A stretch of 64,000 bases of DNA. It comes from Prescottella equi. GTDB lineage: Bacteria > Actinomycetota > Actinomycetes > Mycobacteriales > Mycobacteriaceae. Below are positions 1-8,688 of the stretch, one piece after another (position 1 is the first letter of the stretch; each line of letters starts with the position of its first letter). The notes under the pieces were generated by a model. The model did not search any database and was not told the origin of the DNA. It saw only the letters and a program-made list of their open reading frames with translations. Position numbers and translations under genes: made by a program. The DNA is taken from assembly GCF_002094305.1 (NCBI RefSeq), contig NZ_LWTX01000011.1, positions 1 through 64,000 on the forward strand, read 5' to 3'.

Positions 1-2
1 CG

Positions 3-863
3 TGGCTCGCGTCGCCGTACATGCCCGGCGGCATGTGCGTGCCGGTCGACGGCGGGTACAGGCTCTCGGGCCGCTGGTCGTTCTCCTCCGGCACCGATCA
101 CTGCGACTGGGCCTTTCTCGGCGCCTGGCTCGCCGACGACGAGGGCCGGATGGTGATGCCCCCGACCGGCCTGCACGTGATCATCCCGCGCACCGACTAC
201 GAGATCATCGAGGACTCCTGGGACGTCGTGGGTCTGCGCGGCACCGGCTCGAAGGATCTGGTCATCGAGGACGCGTTCGTGCCGGATTACCGCGTCATGA
301 ACGCCGCCGAGGTCATGGACGGCACCGCGGTGCGCAAGTACGGCCGCACCGAGACGCTCTACCTGATGCCGTGGTCCAACATGTTCCCGCTCGGCATCAC
401 GTCGGCCACGATCGGCATCTGCGAGGGCGTGCTGCACCACGCCAACGAGTACCAGCGCGAGCGGATCAACCCGCAGGGCACCGCGGTCAAGGACGACCCG
501 TACACGATGTTCGCGGTGGGCGAGGCCACCGCGAAGCTGCGTGCGGCCCGGGACTCGCTGCTGGCCAACGTCGATCGCATGTGGGATCTGGTGGAAGCCG
601 GCAGGACCCCGACGTTCGAGCAGCGCGCGCAGGGGAGGCTTACCCAGGTCAACGCGGCCTGGCAGGCCGTCACGGCGATGGACCAGGTCTACGCCCGCTG
701 CGGCGGAAACGCGCTGCGCATGGACAAGCCGATGCAGCGCTTCTGGCGTGACGCCCATGCGGGCCTGCATCACGGCATTCACGTGCCCGGAACCACCTTC
801 CACGCAGCCTCGCTGGCGAACCTCGGAGTGGACCCGCAGGGCCCGCTCCGAATGATGATCTGA
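3..863 (+). CDS. Flavin-dependent monooxygenase, HsaA/HpaB-like (acyl-CoA dehydrogenase fold), 5' end outside window
   Basis: The reading frame enters from the left edge; about 286 C-terminal residues are present, so roughly the first quarter of a protein of about 390 residues is missing. The motif FSSGTDHCDWAFLGA near the start and the C-terminal block PMQRFWRDAHAGLHH are typical of the acyl-CoA-dehydrogenase-like oxygenase components of two-component flavin monooxygenases (HsaA and related phenol hydroxylases), which use reduced FMN or FAD supplied by a partner reductase to ortho-hydroxylate phenols. No reductase is visible here. The extradiol dioxygenase 32 bases downstream fits the next step, opening of the catechol produced. 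The exact substrate cannot be read from the sequence; a true acyl-CoA dehydrogenase is less likely because of the HsaA-type motifs. Confidence 0.85.
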   Translation, partial: WLASPYMPGGMCVPVDGGYRLSGRWSFSSGTDHCDWAFLGAWLADDEGRMVMPPTGLHVIIPRTDYEIIEDSWDVVGLRGTGSKDLVIEDAFVPDYRVMNAAEVMDGTAVRKYGRTETLYLMPWSNMFPLGITSATIGICEGVLHHANEYQRERINPQGTAVKDDPYTMFAVGEATAKLRAARDSLLANVDRMWDLVEAGRTPTFEQRAQGRLTQVNAAWQAVTAMDQVYARCGGNALRMDKPMQRFWRDAHAGLHHGIHVPGTTFHAASLANLGVDPQGPLRMMI

Positions 864-895
864 CAGAGATTCCGAAACATCAACGGAGACAATCC

Positions 896-1831
896 ATGAC
901 AAACCCCATCGTCGGGGGCTTCGGCACCGACATCCGCGCCCTGGGCTACGTGACCGTCCAGACCGACGACATCGAGCGCTGGCGCACCTTCGCGTTCGAC
1001 GTCCTCGGCTTCGCGGAGGGCTCCGGGCCGGACCCCGAGGCCCTCTACCTGCGCATGGACGAGCGCGCCGCCCGCATCGTGGTCGTACCCGGAGCGGACG
1101 ACCGCGTCGTCACCGTCGGCTGGGAGGTCCGCGACCACGCCGCCCTCACCCGAGTGCGGACCGCAGTCGAGGCGGCCGGGATCGCGGTCAAGCCCCTTTC
1201 AGTCGAGGAGGCCGACGCCCGCCGCGTCGAGGAGGTCATCACCTTCCAGGATCCCGGCGGGGCCACGCTCGAGATCTTCCACGGCGCGGTTCTCGACCAC
1301 AGTCCGGTCGTCACCCCGTTCGGCGCCAAGTTCGTCACCGGCGCACAAGGTCTCGGCCACGTCGTACTACCGGTGACCGATCTGCAGGGCACCTTCGACT
1401 TCTACACCGAGGTCCTCGGCTTCCTGCCGCGCGGCGCCTTCCGCCTGCCTGCCCCACCCGAGTACGGGCCGATCCGCGTTCGATTCCTCGGGGTCAACCA
1501 GCGGCACCACAGCCTCGCGTTGATCCCGGCGCCGAGGGAAGGGGCGCCCGGTCTCATCCACGTCATGGTCGAGGTCGACTCGCTCGACGCCGTCGGCCAG
1601 GCCCTCGACCGCGTGGTGAAGGGCGGATTCCCGGTGTCCTCGACGCTGGGCCGCCACACCAACGACAAGATGGTGTCCTTCTACGTCCGTGCGCCCGGCG
1701 GCTGGGACGTCGAGTTCGGCACCGACGGGCACCTGGTGGACGAGACGTTCTACACGTCCGAGGAGATCACCGCCGACAGCTACTGGGGCCACGATCTGTC
1801 GGGTGGCGAGCTACCCGCGGCTCTGCTGTAG
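896..1831 (+). CDS. Type I extradiol (catechol 2,3-type) ring-cleavage dioxygenase, two VOC domains
   Basis: This 311-residue protein has the two-module vicinal-oxygen-chelate layout of BphC/HsaC-type dioxygenases. The Fe(II) ligands can be placed at His155 (GLGHVVLPV), His222 (LIHVMVEV) and Glu273 (DVEFG). The second-sphere residues His204/205, His254 and Tyr263 follow the spacing of the well-studied BphC enzymes, so the protein should be active. The ATG at 896 is preceded by GGAGA. It follows the flavin monooxygenase by 32 bases and probably shares its transcript: hydroxylation of a phenol, then meta-cleavage of the catechol. The hydrolase expected to process the ring-opened product is not adjacent. 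Substrate (biphenyl-, steroid- or alkylphenol-derived catechol) is not determined. Confidence 0.9.
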   Translation: MTNPIVGGFGTDIRALGYVTVQTDDIERWRTFAFDVLGFAEGSGPDPEALYLRMDERAARIVVVPGADDRVVTVGWEVRDHAALTRVRTAVEAAGIAVKPLSVEEADARRVEEVITFQDPGGATLEIFHGAVLDHSPVVTPFGAKFVTGAQGLGHVVLPVTDLQGTFDFYTEVLGFLPRGAFRLPAPPEYGPIRVRFLGVNQRHHSLALIPAPREGAPGLIHVMVEVDSLDAVGQALDRVVKGGFPVSSTLGRHTNDKMVSFYVRAPGGWDVEFGTDGHLVDETFYTSEEITADSYWGHDLSGGELPAALL

Positions 1832-1863
1832 GCACGTTCGCGTCACCGACGCGCATCACCGAT

Positions 1864-1900
1864 AGGAGGGGCCCCGTCCGAACCGGACGCGGCCCCTCCT
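1864..1900. terminator. Bidirectional hairpin terminator between convergent genes
   Basis: A 17-bp stem with one mismatch (AGGAGGGGCC... pairing with ...GGCCCCTCCT) around an AACC loop, followed by TTT. It lies between the stop codons of the dioxygenase and the convergent TetR gene. Confidence 0.8.
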
Positions 1901-1914
1901 TTCGCGTCCCCACC

Positions 1915-2535
1915 TCAGTGGCCGCAGTGACTGCGCCATCCCCCGGCGATCGCCTCGAGCGCCCTGATGTGGAGCCTGCGCAACTCGTCGACCCCCGTGT
2001 CCGGCCGGGCGAGAATCCACTCGGTGTACGCCGCTCGCGACGCCGTCAGGATCAGGATGGCGGTCGTCCTGCGGGTGAAGTCGTCGCCGGGATGAACCGA
2101 CCTCTCGCGAAGCCAGTCGGCGAGTACCGAGACGACACAGTCGTCGACACTCTCCCACCGCAGGCGGTACTCGGGCGTCCGAATGAGTAGTTCGAGCAGT
2201 TCTCGCCGATCTTCGAGATCGGTCGCCAGTTCCTCGGTCAGAGCGTCCACCAGCGCGTCCACGACGCCGGTGCTCGCCCCTGCCGACTCGGCGAGAGCAC
2301 CGAGGAGACGGTCCATAGACCGTTCCAGCAGCGGCATGACGATGTCCGCCTTGGTGGGGAAGTGGCGATAGAAGGTGCGTTCGGAAACCCCTGCTCGCTG
2401 CGCGATCGCCTCCACGGTCACGGACGTCGAGTGATTCTCGACGAACAGATCCCGTGCCGCCGTCGCGACGGCCAAGCGGACGTCGGCATGCCGACGTTCG
2501 ACGAGTGTCGCGGCCCGGCCACCCTGCATTGTCAT
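1915..2535 (-). CDS. TetR-family transcriptional regulator
   Basis: About 206 residues when started at the ATG at 2535 (a second ATG at 2529 is equally possible; GGAAGGA lies immediately upstream on the minus strand and is better spaced for 2529). The frame stays open further upstream but that part has no recognisable domain. The N-terminal helix-turn-helix, roughly residues 22-66, ends in the TetR hallmark ERTFYRHFPTKADI. The C-terminal ligand domain is not specific enough to name a ligand. It is convergent with the dioxygenase gene and lies downstream of two IclR genes on the same strand, so its target may be either flank. Confidence 0.85.
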   Translation of the reverse strand: MTMQGGRAATLVERRHADVRLAVATAARDLFVENHSTSVTVEAIAQRAGVSERTFYRHFPTKADIVMPLLERSMDRLLGALAESAGASTGVVDALVDALTEELATDLEDRRELLELLIRTPEYRLRWESVDDCVVSVLADWLRERSVHPGDDFTRRTTAILILTASRAAYTEWILARPDTGVDELRRLHIRALEAIAGGWRSHCGH

Positions 2536-2731
2536 TCCTTCCGCCCTCGTTTCCGCCGGAGGACCGTGAGCCGGCGATCCCGGGCGGGATGCCCGGTTCG
2601 ACATGTCGGCCGAAGCCCGCCGACGAACGTCGCCCATTCTAGGGTGCAACGAGGAACCCGCGGAACCGCTGGTGAGCATCGGAACTCCTTGCTGCAGTAG
2701 GAAGCGCGCCGACATCAGGCTCGGCTCCCCT

Positions 2732-3556
2732 TCACCGGCCCACGGGCTGTCCCGGCGCGGCACCGGACTCGCCGACGGGACGAGAGACCGAGTTCCGGCG
2801 TTCCCATCGGGGGCCCTGCTGTGCCGCGGTCCAGATGGCACGGGAGGCCTGCCGCAGGTGTACGACGAGTTCGGCTTGACGCATCCGCTCGACGGGCCCC
2901 CACAGCGACAACGCGGTGGTGGCGTGATCGGCAGGGCCGACCTGTACCGCCATCGACATCGATCCGAGGTAGTACTCCTCGCGGGTCGTGGCGATACCGG
3001 TTTCCCGAATCCGCCGGAGTTCGCGATCGAGACCCTGTTGAGAGGTGATGCTGTACCGGGTTTTCGGGGTCACCCCGGTGAAATCGATGCCCGGCCGTGC
3101 CTCCGCCGGAAGACATGCCAGGAGCATCTTCCCCGACGCGGTCTGGTGGGCGGGATGCGCGATTCCCCGACGCAACGGGGCGGCCCAGTCAGTCCACACC
3201 TCGTCGATGAACACCACGTCGGGACCCGACAGAGTGGCCAGATAGACGCTCATCCCGGTCGCGCGGCTGAGCCTCGACATGTAGGGCATCGCGATCTGAT
3301 GGACCTCGTGTTGGGCGAGAGCGACACTGCCGAGCTCGAAGAGCTTGAGCCCCACCCGGTAGTCGAACCCGTCCCGCCTGATCACGCCCAACTCCACCAG
3401 CCGTTGCAGCAGCCGATGCACGGACGACCGAGGCAGGCCCGTCCGATGCGCGATCCGCGACGAGGTCAGCGCCTCGGATCCGGAGAACGCACTCAGGACC
3501 GAGATCACTCGGTCGACGACGGCGTGGGGGGAATCATCGCGGCTGATCACAGTCAA
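2732..3556 (-). CDS. IclR-family transcriptional regulator (first of a tandem pair)
   Basis: An N-terminal winged helix (AHRTGLPRSSVHRLLQRLVELG) is followed by a GAF-like IclR effector domain with the motif AHQTASGKMLLA. The start is uncertain by two codons: GGAGG at 3562-3566 stands 5 bases before a TTG at 3556 and 11 bases before a GTG at 3550. IclR proteins commonly control aromatic or short-chain acid catabolism and bind the substrate or product. The gene is on the same strand as, and downstream of, the ABC importer, separated from a second IclR gene by 58 bases. The C-terminal tail of about 25 residues after the last helix looks unstructured. Confidence 0.85.
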   Translation of the reverse strand: MTVISRDDSPHAVVDRVISVLSAFSGSEALTSSRIAHRTGLPRSSVHRLLQRLVELGVIRRDGFDYRVGLKLFELGSVALAQHEVHQIAMPYMSRLSRATGMSVYLATLSGPDVVFIDEVWTDWAAPLRRGIAHPAHQTASGKMLLACLPAEARPGIDFTGVTPKTRYSITSQQGLDRELRRIRETGIATTREEYYLGSMSMAVQVGPADHATTALSLWGPVERMRQAELVVHLRQASRAIWTAAQQGPRWERRNSVSRPVGESGAAPGQPVGR

Positions 3557-3614
3557 CACGACCTCCAAGGCAGTTCCTGTCTGTTTGGCAGATCCTGCCA
3601 CACGGTGACGCGCA

Positions 3615-4394
3615 TCACAACAACCGGGTGGCGGGGACGCCTCGAACTGCCGCCTCGCTCGCGCCGTACCTGGTCCGATCCCGCGATCTCCACACCGGAT
3701 CGGTCGAACGCCAGATGCTGTTCGCGGCAGCCCGAAGAGGTGCGACATGTCGAGAGTCGAAGTGCACGTGCGCGCGAGGACCGGAGATCCCGACCGCGGC
3801 GAACGCACCGGGAGGCCCCACCGGGACGGCGATGGCGCCGTATCCCCTCCGGTCGTCCCATTCGTAGGCCGCGCCGGCGCGGCGGATCCCTTCGTACTCG
3901 CGCTCCCCACCGAGCGTGTTCGCCAGAAGGGCGCGCCCGATCGCGTTGTCGCGGGCCGGACATCGCCCTCCGACACGGGTCGGCACCGGTTCTGCCGGGC
4001 AGCGCCCGAGCTTCTCCAGGCAAACGACGTCGCGACCTGCGAGAACCGCGAGATGAACCACCAGTCGCGTCGACCGGTGCAGCTCGTGCAGGAAGGGAAG
4101 CGCAGCGGCACGGAGCCTGTCCTGGTGCAGAGCCAGCGAACCGAGCTCGATCAACCCGAGTCCCAGCGAATACCGTCGGCCGTCACGGCGGAGCCACCGC
4201 ATCCGGACGAGACGCACGATCATCCGATGGGCTGACGAGCGTGGGAGTCCCGTGCGCCTCACGACGTCCGTCAGAGTCAACTGCCCGCCCCTGTCGAATG
4301 CTCCGAGCACGAGCACGGCCCGGTCCAGAACGGCGCCGGGAACGCCGTCCCCGTCGTCCGGACCCGAACTCGCTCCCCCGGGCGTCTCCCTCAC
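3615..4394 (-). CDS. IclR-family transcriptional regulator (second of a tandem pair)
   Basis: The winged-helix segment VVRRTGLPRSSAHRMIVRLV and the IclR effector domain with ARDNAIGRALLANTLGG identify the family. The start is inferred: a GTG at 4394 gives 259 residues, but the frame is open to 4577 and no strong ribosome binding site decides the matter. It is related to the neighbouring IclR gene only at family level; the two differ through most of the effector domain, so they are not a recent duplication. Position just after dppF suggests control of the transporter or of the catabolic genes around it, which is an inference. Confidence 0.78.
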   Translation of the reverse strand: MRETPGGASSGPDDGDGVPGAVLDRAVLVLGAFDRGGQLTLTDVVRRTGLPRSSAHRMIVRLVRMRWLRRDGRRYSLGLGLIELGSLALHQDRLRAAALPFLHELHRSTRLVVHLAVLAGRDVVCLEKLGRCPAEPVPTRVGGRCPARDNAIGRALLANTLGGEREYEGIRRAGAAYEWDDRRGYGAIAVPVGPPGAFAAVGISGPRAHVHFDSRHVAPLRAAANSIWRSTDPVWRSRDRTRYGASEAAVRGVPATRLL

Positions 4395-4661
4395 ACCGCC
4401 CCGAACGACTCGGGGGCAGCCCCTCCCGGGTGATCCGCTGGAGTGACGGCCCAGGCCCGGCCCAGGACGCCGACGGACTGCGGCGGCACACGAGGTGTCG
4501 TGGGGTGGCAGGCGGATGCCGTCATGCGCGTTCCTTTCGGGCGTTCGGACCGGTGCGGCCGCTCGATCTGTCACCACCGGAGGTCGATTCGCCGCTCTTG
4601 CGAAGGATCGCCGCTGACCCGGCCGTTGATGAAGAGCGTTTTCCCACTGTGCGGACGCTCG

Positions 4662-5657
4662 TCACGTAGATGTCGTCGACGGGAAGTGGCAGGCCACGAA
4701 ATGCCCCGGTCGCACCTCCCGGATCCGGGGCTCACTCTCCGCGCACAGCGCGGCGGCGCGCGGGCACCGGGTCCGGAAGTGGCAGCCCGACGGAGGATCG
4801 AGGGGCGAGGGCAGGTCCCCGGACAGGCTCGACTCCGACGGCGCGACCTCGGGATCCGGCTCGGGGACGGCCGAGAGCAGTGCCTCGGTGTACGGGTGCA
4901 ACGGCGCGACATACATCTCGTTCGGATCCGCGACCTCGCAGATCTTGCCGAGGTACATCACGACCACCCGATCGCTGATGTTCTTGACGACCGCCAGATC
5001 GTGCGCGATGAAGAGCAGCGTCAGTCCGTACCGTTCCTTCATGTCTTCGAGCAGGTTCAGGATCTGAGCCTGGACCGAGACGTCGAGCGCCGAGACGGGC
5101 TCGTCGCAGATCATGAGGTCCGGCTCCACGACCATCGCGCGAGCGATCGAGATCCGTTGGCACTGTCCCCCGGAGAACTCGTGAGGCCGACGGTCGCCGG
5201 CCGTCTCCGGGTCGAGCCCGACCACTTCGAGCATGTCGTCGACAAGCGCATCCCGCTCTCGACGGCTACGCCCTCCGACGACGTCGAGACCCTCCCCGAC
5301 GATGTCCCGGACCTTGCGCAGCGGGTTCAGCGACGAGATCGGATCCTGGAAGATCATCTGCACCGGGCGGCGCACCGAACGCAACTCGCGAGGTGCGAGT
5401 GTCGTGAGGTCACGACCTTCGAACATCACGACCCCGGATGTCGGCCGGGGTAGCTGCATGATGGCCTTCGCGAGTGTCGACTTCCCGCAGCCGGATTCGC
5501 CGACCAGGCCGAGCGTCTCCCCGCGCCGGATGTCGAGACTGACGTTCGACACCGCGTGCACCTTGCCCGCGCCTGCGGTGTCGTACTCGACGACGAGATC
5601 GCGCGCGCTGAGCACGACCTCGTCGTCGCGTAGATGCGCCGTTCCTGTTCCGGCCAT
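4662..5657 (-). CDS. Peptide/nickel-type ABC importer, ATP-binding subunit (DppF/OppF-like)
   Basis: The 331-residue ATPase has Walker A GESGCGKST at residues 53-61, a Q-loop in IFQDP, the signature SGGQCQR, Walker B LMICDEP and the switch histidine in FIAHD. The C-terminal segment DPPSGCHFRTRCPRA is the oligopeptide-transporter extension found in DppF/OppF subunits, with cysteines that bind an iron-sulfur cluster in some relatives. It starts one base after the stop of dppD and is the last gene of the five-gene importer operon, providing one of the two nucleotide-binding subunits on the cytoplasmic face. The transported solute is unknown; this family also moves opines, glutathione, nickel chelates and small oligomers. 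Confidence 0.92.
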   Translation of the reverse strand: MAGTGTAHLRDDEVVLSARDLVVEYDTAGAGKVHAVSNVSLDIRRGETLGLVGESGCGKSTLAKAIMQLPRPTSGVVMFEGRDLTTLAPRELRSVRRPVQMIFQDPISSLNPLRKVRDIVGEGLDVVGGRSRRERDALVDDMLEVVGLDPETAGDRRPHEFSGGQCQRISIARAMVVEPDLMICDEPVSALDVSVQAQILNLLEDMKERYGLTLLFIAHDLAVVKNISDRVVVMYLGKICEVADPNEMYVAPLHPYTEALLSAVPEPDPEVAPSESSLSGDLPSPLDPPSGCHFRTRCPRAAALCAESEPRIREVRPGHFVACHFPSTTST

Positions 5658-5658
5658 C

Positions 5659-6777
5659 TCAGATCACGCTCCTCGCGTCGACGGGAAGACCGGCGGCGGT
5701 GACGCCGACGGCGACGTTGGCAGCTGATGCGGACTCGCCTTCGACGGTGCCCACGGGGTAGAAGCACGCGATCCGGTGCCGGTCGCCCGCGGTGGGATCG
5801 TCGGTCAGCACCGGCGTCTGCTCGAGGCATCGCGACTGCGCGTGTGGACATCGCGGCGCGAACGAGCAGCCGGGCGGTGGATCGATCACGGTGGGCGGAC
5901 GGCCCGGAACAGCCGCCAAGCGAGTATGGCTCGGATCGGAGATCCGTGGGATCGACCGCAACAGCGCCCGCGTGTAGGGGTGCCGGGTAGCCCCGAACAG
6001 AGCCTTGGTGGGCGCCTGCTCGACGACCCTGCCGGCATACATCACCGCGATCTCGTCCGTTCGTCCCGCCACGACACCGAGGTCGTGGGTGATCAGGATC
6101 AGCGCCATCCCCGACTCTTCCTGCAGGCGCGCCAGCAGATTCAGGATCTGGTGCTGCACCGTCACGTCCAGCGCTGTCGTGGGCTCGTCGGCGATCAACA
6201 GCCGCGGCGAACAGGCGAGAGCCAGGGCGATGACGACCCGCTGGCGCATGCCCCCGGAGAGACTGTGCGGATACTGGCCCAGACGCTTCCGCGGTTCGGG
6301 AATACCCACCCACCCGAGCAGTTCCTCGGCCCTGGCCGACGCCTGGGCCCTCGTCAACGGCAGGTGCCGCCGCAGTGTCTCGGTGAGCTGGTGTCCGATG
6401 GTCAGGACCGGGGTCAGTGACGTCATCGGATCCTGGAACACCATGGCGATGCGCGAACCCCACAGCGACTTCGCTTCGCCTCGGGTGAGCGTCGCGACGT
6501 CGCGACCCTCCACCTCGACACGCGATCCGGGCCGCACCATGGCGTTCGGCGGCAGGATGTTCATCACTGCTCTGGACAGAACGGACTTGCCCGAGCCGGA
6601 TTCGCCGACGATTCCCAGCGTGCGTCCCGGCTTCACGTCCAGGGTCACCCCGTCGACTGCCCGGACCGGTCCACGAGGCGTGTCGAACCACACCCGCAGG
6701 TCGGCGACGGACAGTGCCGGAGGATCTGTCGTGACGTCGGCGGTCAGCGATTGTTCTGGGCGGACAGCGGTATTCAC
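5659..6777 (-). CDS. Peptide/nickel-type ABC importer, ATP-binding subunit (DppD/OppD-like)
   Basis: The 372-residue partner ATPase has Walker A GESGSGKS at residues 58-65, signature LSGGMRQRV, Walker B LLIADEPT and the switch region LITHDLGVV. Its C-terminal oligopeptide extension, DPPPGCSFAPRCPHA, matches the DppD/OppD type. A further tail of about 30 residues rich in Ala and Val is longer than usual. Its ATG lies within a 4-base overlap with the stop of dppC, so translation is probably coupled. With DppF it would form the ATP-hydrolysing heterodimer. Confidence 0.92.
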   Translation of the reverse strand: MNTAVRPEQSLTADVTTDPPALSVADLRVWFDTPRGPVRAVDGVTLDVKPGRTLGIVGESGSGKSVLSRAVMNILPPNAMVRPGSRVEVEGRDVATLTRGEAKSLWGSRIAMVFQDPMTSLTPVLTIGHQLTETLRRHLPLTRAQASARAEELLGWVGIPEPRKRLGQYPHSLSGGMRQRVVIALALACSPRLLIADEPTTALDVTVQHQILNLLARLQEESGMALILITHDLGVVAGRTDEIAVMYAGRVVEQAPTKALFGATRHPYTRALLRSIPRISDPSHTRLAAVPGRPPTVIDPPPGCSFAPRCPHAQSRCLEQTPVLTDDPTAGDRHRIACFYPVGTVEGESASAANVAVGVTAAGLPVDARSVI

Positions 6778-7697
6778 AGCGAGGACTCCCGTCCGACTCG
6801 ATCTCGCGCCCAGTCTCCGATGAGATTGAGCGACAGCACCGTCAAGAAGAAGAACAACCCGGGCACCAGGACGAGGTGCGGGTGGTCGTACAGGCTCTCC
6901 CGACCCGCCGCGATCATTCCGCCCCAGCTCGGCGTGGGTGGCGGAATACCGAGTCCGAGGAAACTCAACGATCCTTCCGCGACGACGAGTGACGCGGCCA
7001 CGACGGTCGCGAAGGAGAAGACCGGCAAGAGGATGTTCGGCAGGATTTCCCGACGGAGAATCCTGAACGTACTCGAGCCCAACGATTTCGACGCCGTGAC
7101 GAACTCACGACCGGAGAACGAGATGGCGTTCGCGCGCGCGATGCGTGCGAACGTCGGGGCCCCGACGATTCCCAGACCGAGGGTCAACGTCGTCACGCTC
7201 GGCTGCATCACGGCGACGAGCGCGACCAACAGGATCAACGGAGGGAAGGCCAACGTCGTGTTGGTCGTGATGTCGAAGACCACATCCGTCACGCCGCGGA
7301 AGTATCCGGCGGCGAGTCCGACGGCCGTACCGACCGTGAGGGCGAGAAGGGTCGCCCCGACCGCGACGGCGAGCGATACCTGAGCACCGAACACGACCCG
7401 GCTGAGCTGGTCCCGGCCCAGCTGGTCGGTGCCGAGCAGATGGGTCATCGTCCGGAAGGGCGCCAGGGAATACTGGTCGCCCACGTGGTCCGGCGCCGGC
7501 AATGGCAACACCGGCGCGAGGACGGCGGCGCCGGCGATCAGGACGAGCCACGCCGCCCCGAGGGCCGCTACGACGTTGCGCCCGCGGCGACGACGGCGAG
7601 ATTTCGTCGCACGGATCGACGATCCGGCCGGGGCAGAAGGTGGATCGCCCTTCCCGGCGTCCGGACCGCGAAGCGACACGTCGGTCGTCGTACTCAT
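6774..7697 (-). CDS. Peptide/nickel-type ABC importer, permease subunit (DppC-like)
   Basis: A 307-residue membrane protein with a basic cytoplasmic N-terminus (SRRRRRGR), a first membrane helix at about residues 42-62, and the periplasmic sequence HLLGTDQLGRDQLSRVVFGA that marks DppC/OppC subunits. The cytoplasmic coupling loop (EFVTASKSLGSSTFRILRRE) contacts the ATPase. It overlaps dppB upstream and dppD downstream by four bases each. Confidence 0.93.
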   Translation of the reverse strand: MSTTTDVSLRGPDAGKGDPPSAPAGSSIRATKSRRRRRGRNVVAALGAAWLVLIAGAAVLAPVLPLPAPDHVGDQYSLAPFRTMTHLLGTDQLGRDQLSRVVFGAQVSLAVAVGATLLALTVGTAVGLAAGYFRGVTDVVFDITTNTTLAFPPLILLVALVAVMQPSVTTLTLGLGIVGAPTFARIARANAISFSGREFVTASKSLGSSTFRILRREILPNILLPVFSFATVVAASLVVAEGSLSFLGLGIPPPTPSWGGMIAAGRESLYDHPHLVLVPGLFFFLTVLSLNLIGDWARDRVGRESSL

Positions 7698-8686
7698 GCT
7701 GATCTCACTCTCGGGTCCAGCAACGGATAGGCCAGGTCGACCAGGGAATTGAGCAGCACGTACGCGACCGCGACGACCAGCACGATTCCCTGCACCAGGA
7801 GGTAGTCGCGGCCGTTGATGGCGGTGACCACGAGCGATCCCAATCCTGGTAGAGAGAAGAGGGTTTCGACGATGACGGTGCCTCCGATGAGTCTGCCCAA
7901 CGACACACCCAGCACCGTCACGAGCGAGAAGGCCGACGGTCGGAGGGCGTGGACGACGAGGATCCGAGGCGTCGAGATACCCCGGGCCCGGGCAGAGAGG
8001 ACGAAGTCCTGCTGCAGGGTCGCCGCCATGTCGTTACGCAGAAGCCGGATGAAGGCCACGGCCTCGATCGCCGCCAGCGTCGCGACCGGAAGAACCAGAC
8101 TCCGCAGGTGCGGAACCAGGCCGGCCGACAACGGAGTCCATCCGGTCACAGGCAACGCGTGCAACGTCACGGCGAACACGAACACCAGCAGAACGCCGAG
8201 TAGGAAGCTCGGAATGGACAGCGTCACCGAACACACGAGTGTGACGATGCGGTCGGCGATTCCGCCCGGGCGGTAGCCCGAGTACACGCCCAACGGGAGG
8301 GCGATCAGCAACGCGACGAGAATCGACAGTCCCGCGAGTTCCAGAGTGACCGGGAGCCTTTCGACTATCGCATCGGTCACCGGGACCTGTGTCTGCATCG
8401 ACCTGCCCAGATCCCCTTGCAGGGCGTTGCCGACCCATTCGAGATAACGCTGCACCAATGGACCGTCGAGGCCGAAGCGTTCCGCGGCCGCCGCCCGCAT
8501 CTCCGGCGACGCCCCTTCCGGGAGCATCACCGCAAGGGGGTCACCGGGAATCATCTCGAGAAGGAGGAACGTGACGACACTGACGAGCGTCAGCACCGCG
8601 ATCAGCTTGGCAGCAGCCACCGAAACCCTTCTCGTCCTCACCCTGGCGGCGTTCGATCGACGAATCGACGACGTCGTCGCTGCCAC
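7694..8686 (-). CDS. Peptide/nickel-type ABC importer, permease subunit (DppB-like)
   Basis: A 330-residue permease with an early membrane helix followed by the DppB/OppB hallmark IPGDPL and a FGLDGPLVQRYLEW segment, then further helices and the coupling loop QQDFVLSARARGISTPRIL. It starts two bases after the stop of the binding-protein gene and overlaps dppC by four bases. Together with DppC it forms the membrane channel of the importer. Confidence 0.93.
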   Translation of the reverse strand: MAATTSSIRRSNAARVRTRRVSVAAAKLIAVLTLVSVVTFLLLEMIPGDPLAVMLPEGASPEMRAAAAERFGLDGPLVQRYLEWVGNALQGDLGRSMQTQVPVTDAIVERLPVTLELAGLSILVALLIALPLGVYSGYRPGGIADRIVTLVCSVTLSIPSFLLGVLLVFVFAVTLHALPVTGWTPLSAGLVPHLRSLVLPVATLAAIEAVAFIRLLRNDMAATLQQDFVLSARARGISTPRILVVHALRPSAFSLVTVLGVSLGRLIGGTVIVETLFSLPGLGSLVVTAINGRDYLLVQGIVLVVAVAYVLLNSLVDLAYPLLDPRVRSA

Positions 8687-8688
8687 GG

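Noticed and set aside
2603-4669. Long plus-strand open frame of 688 codons
   Set aside because: It is antisense to two clear IclR genes and the start of the TetR gene and has no recognisable domain; long shadow frames are normal at this GC content.
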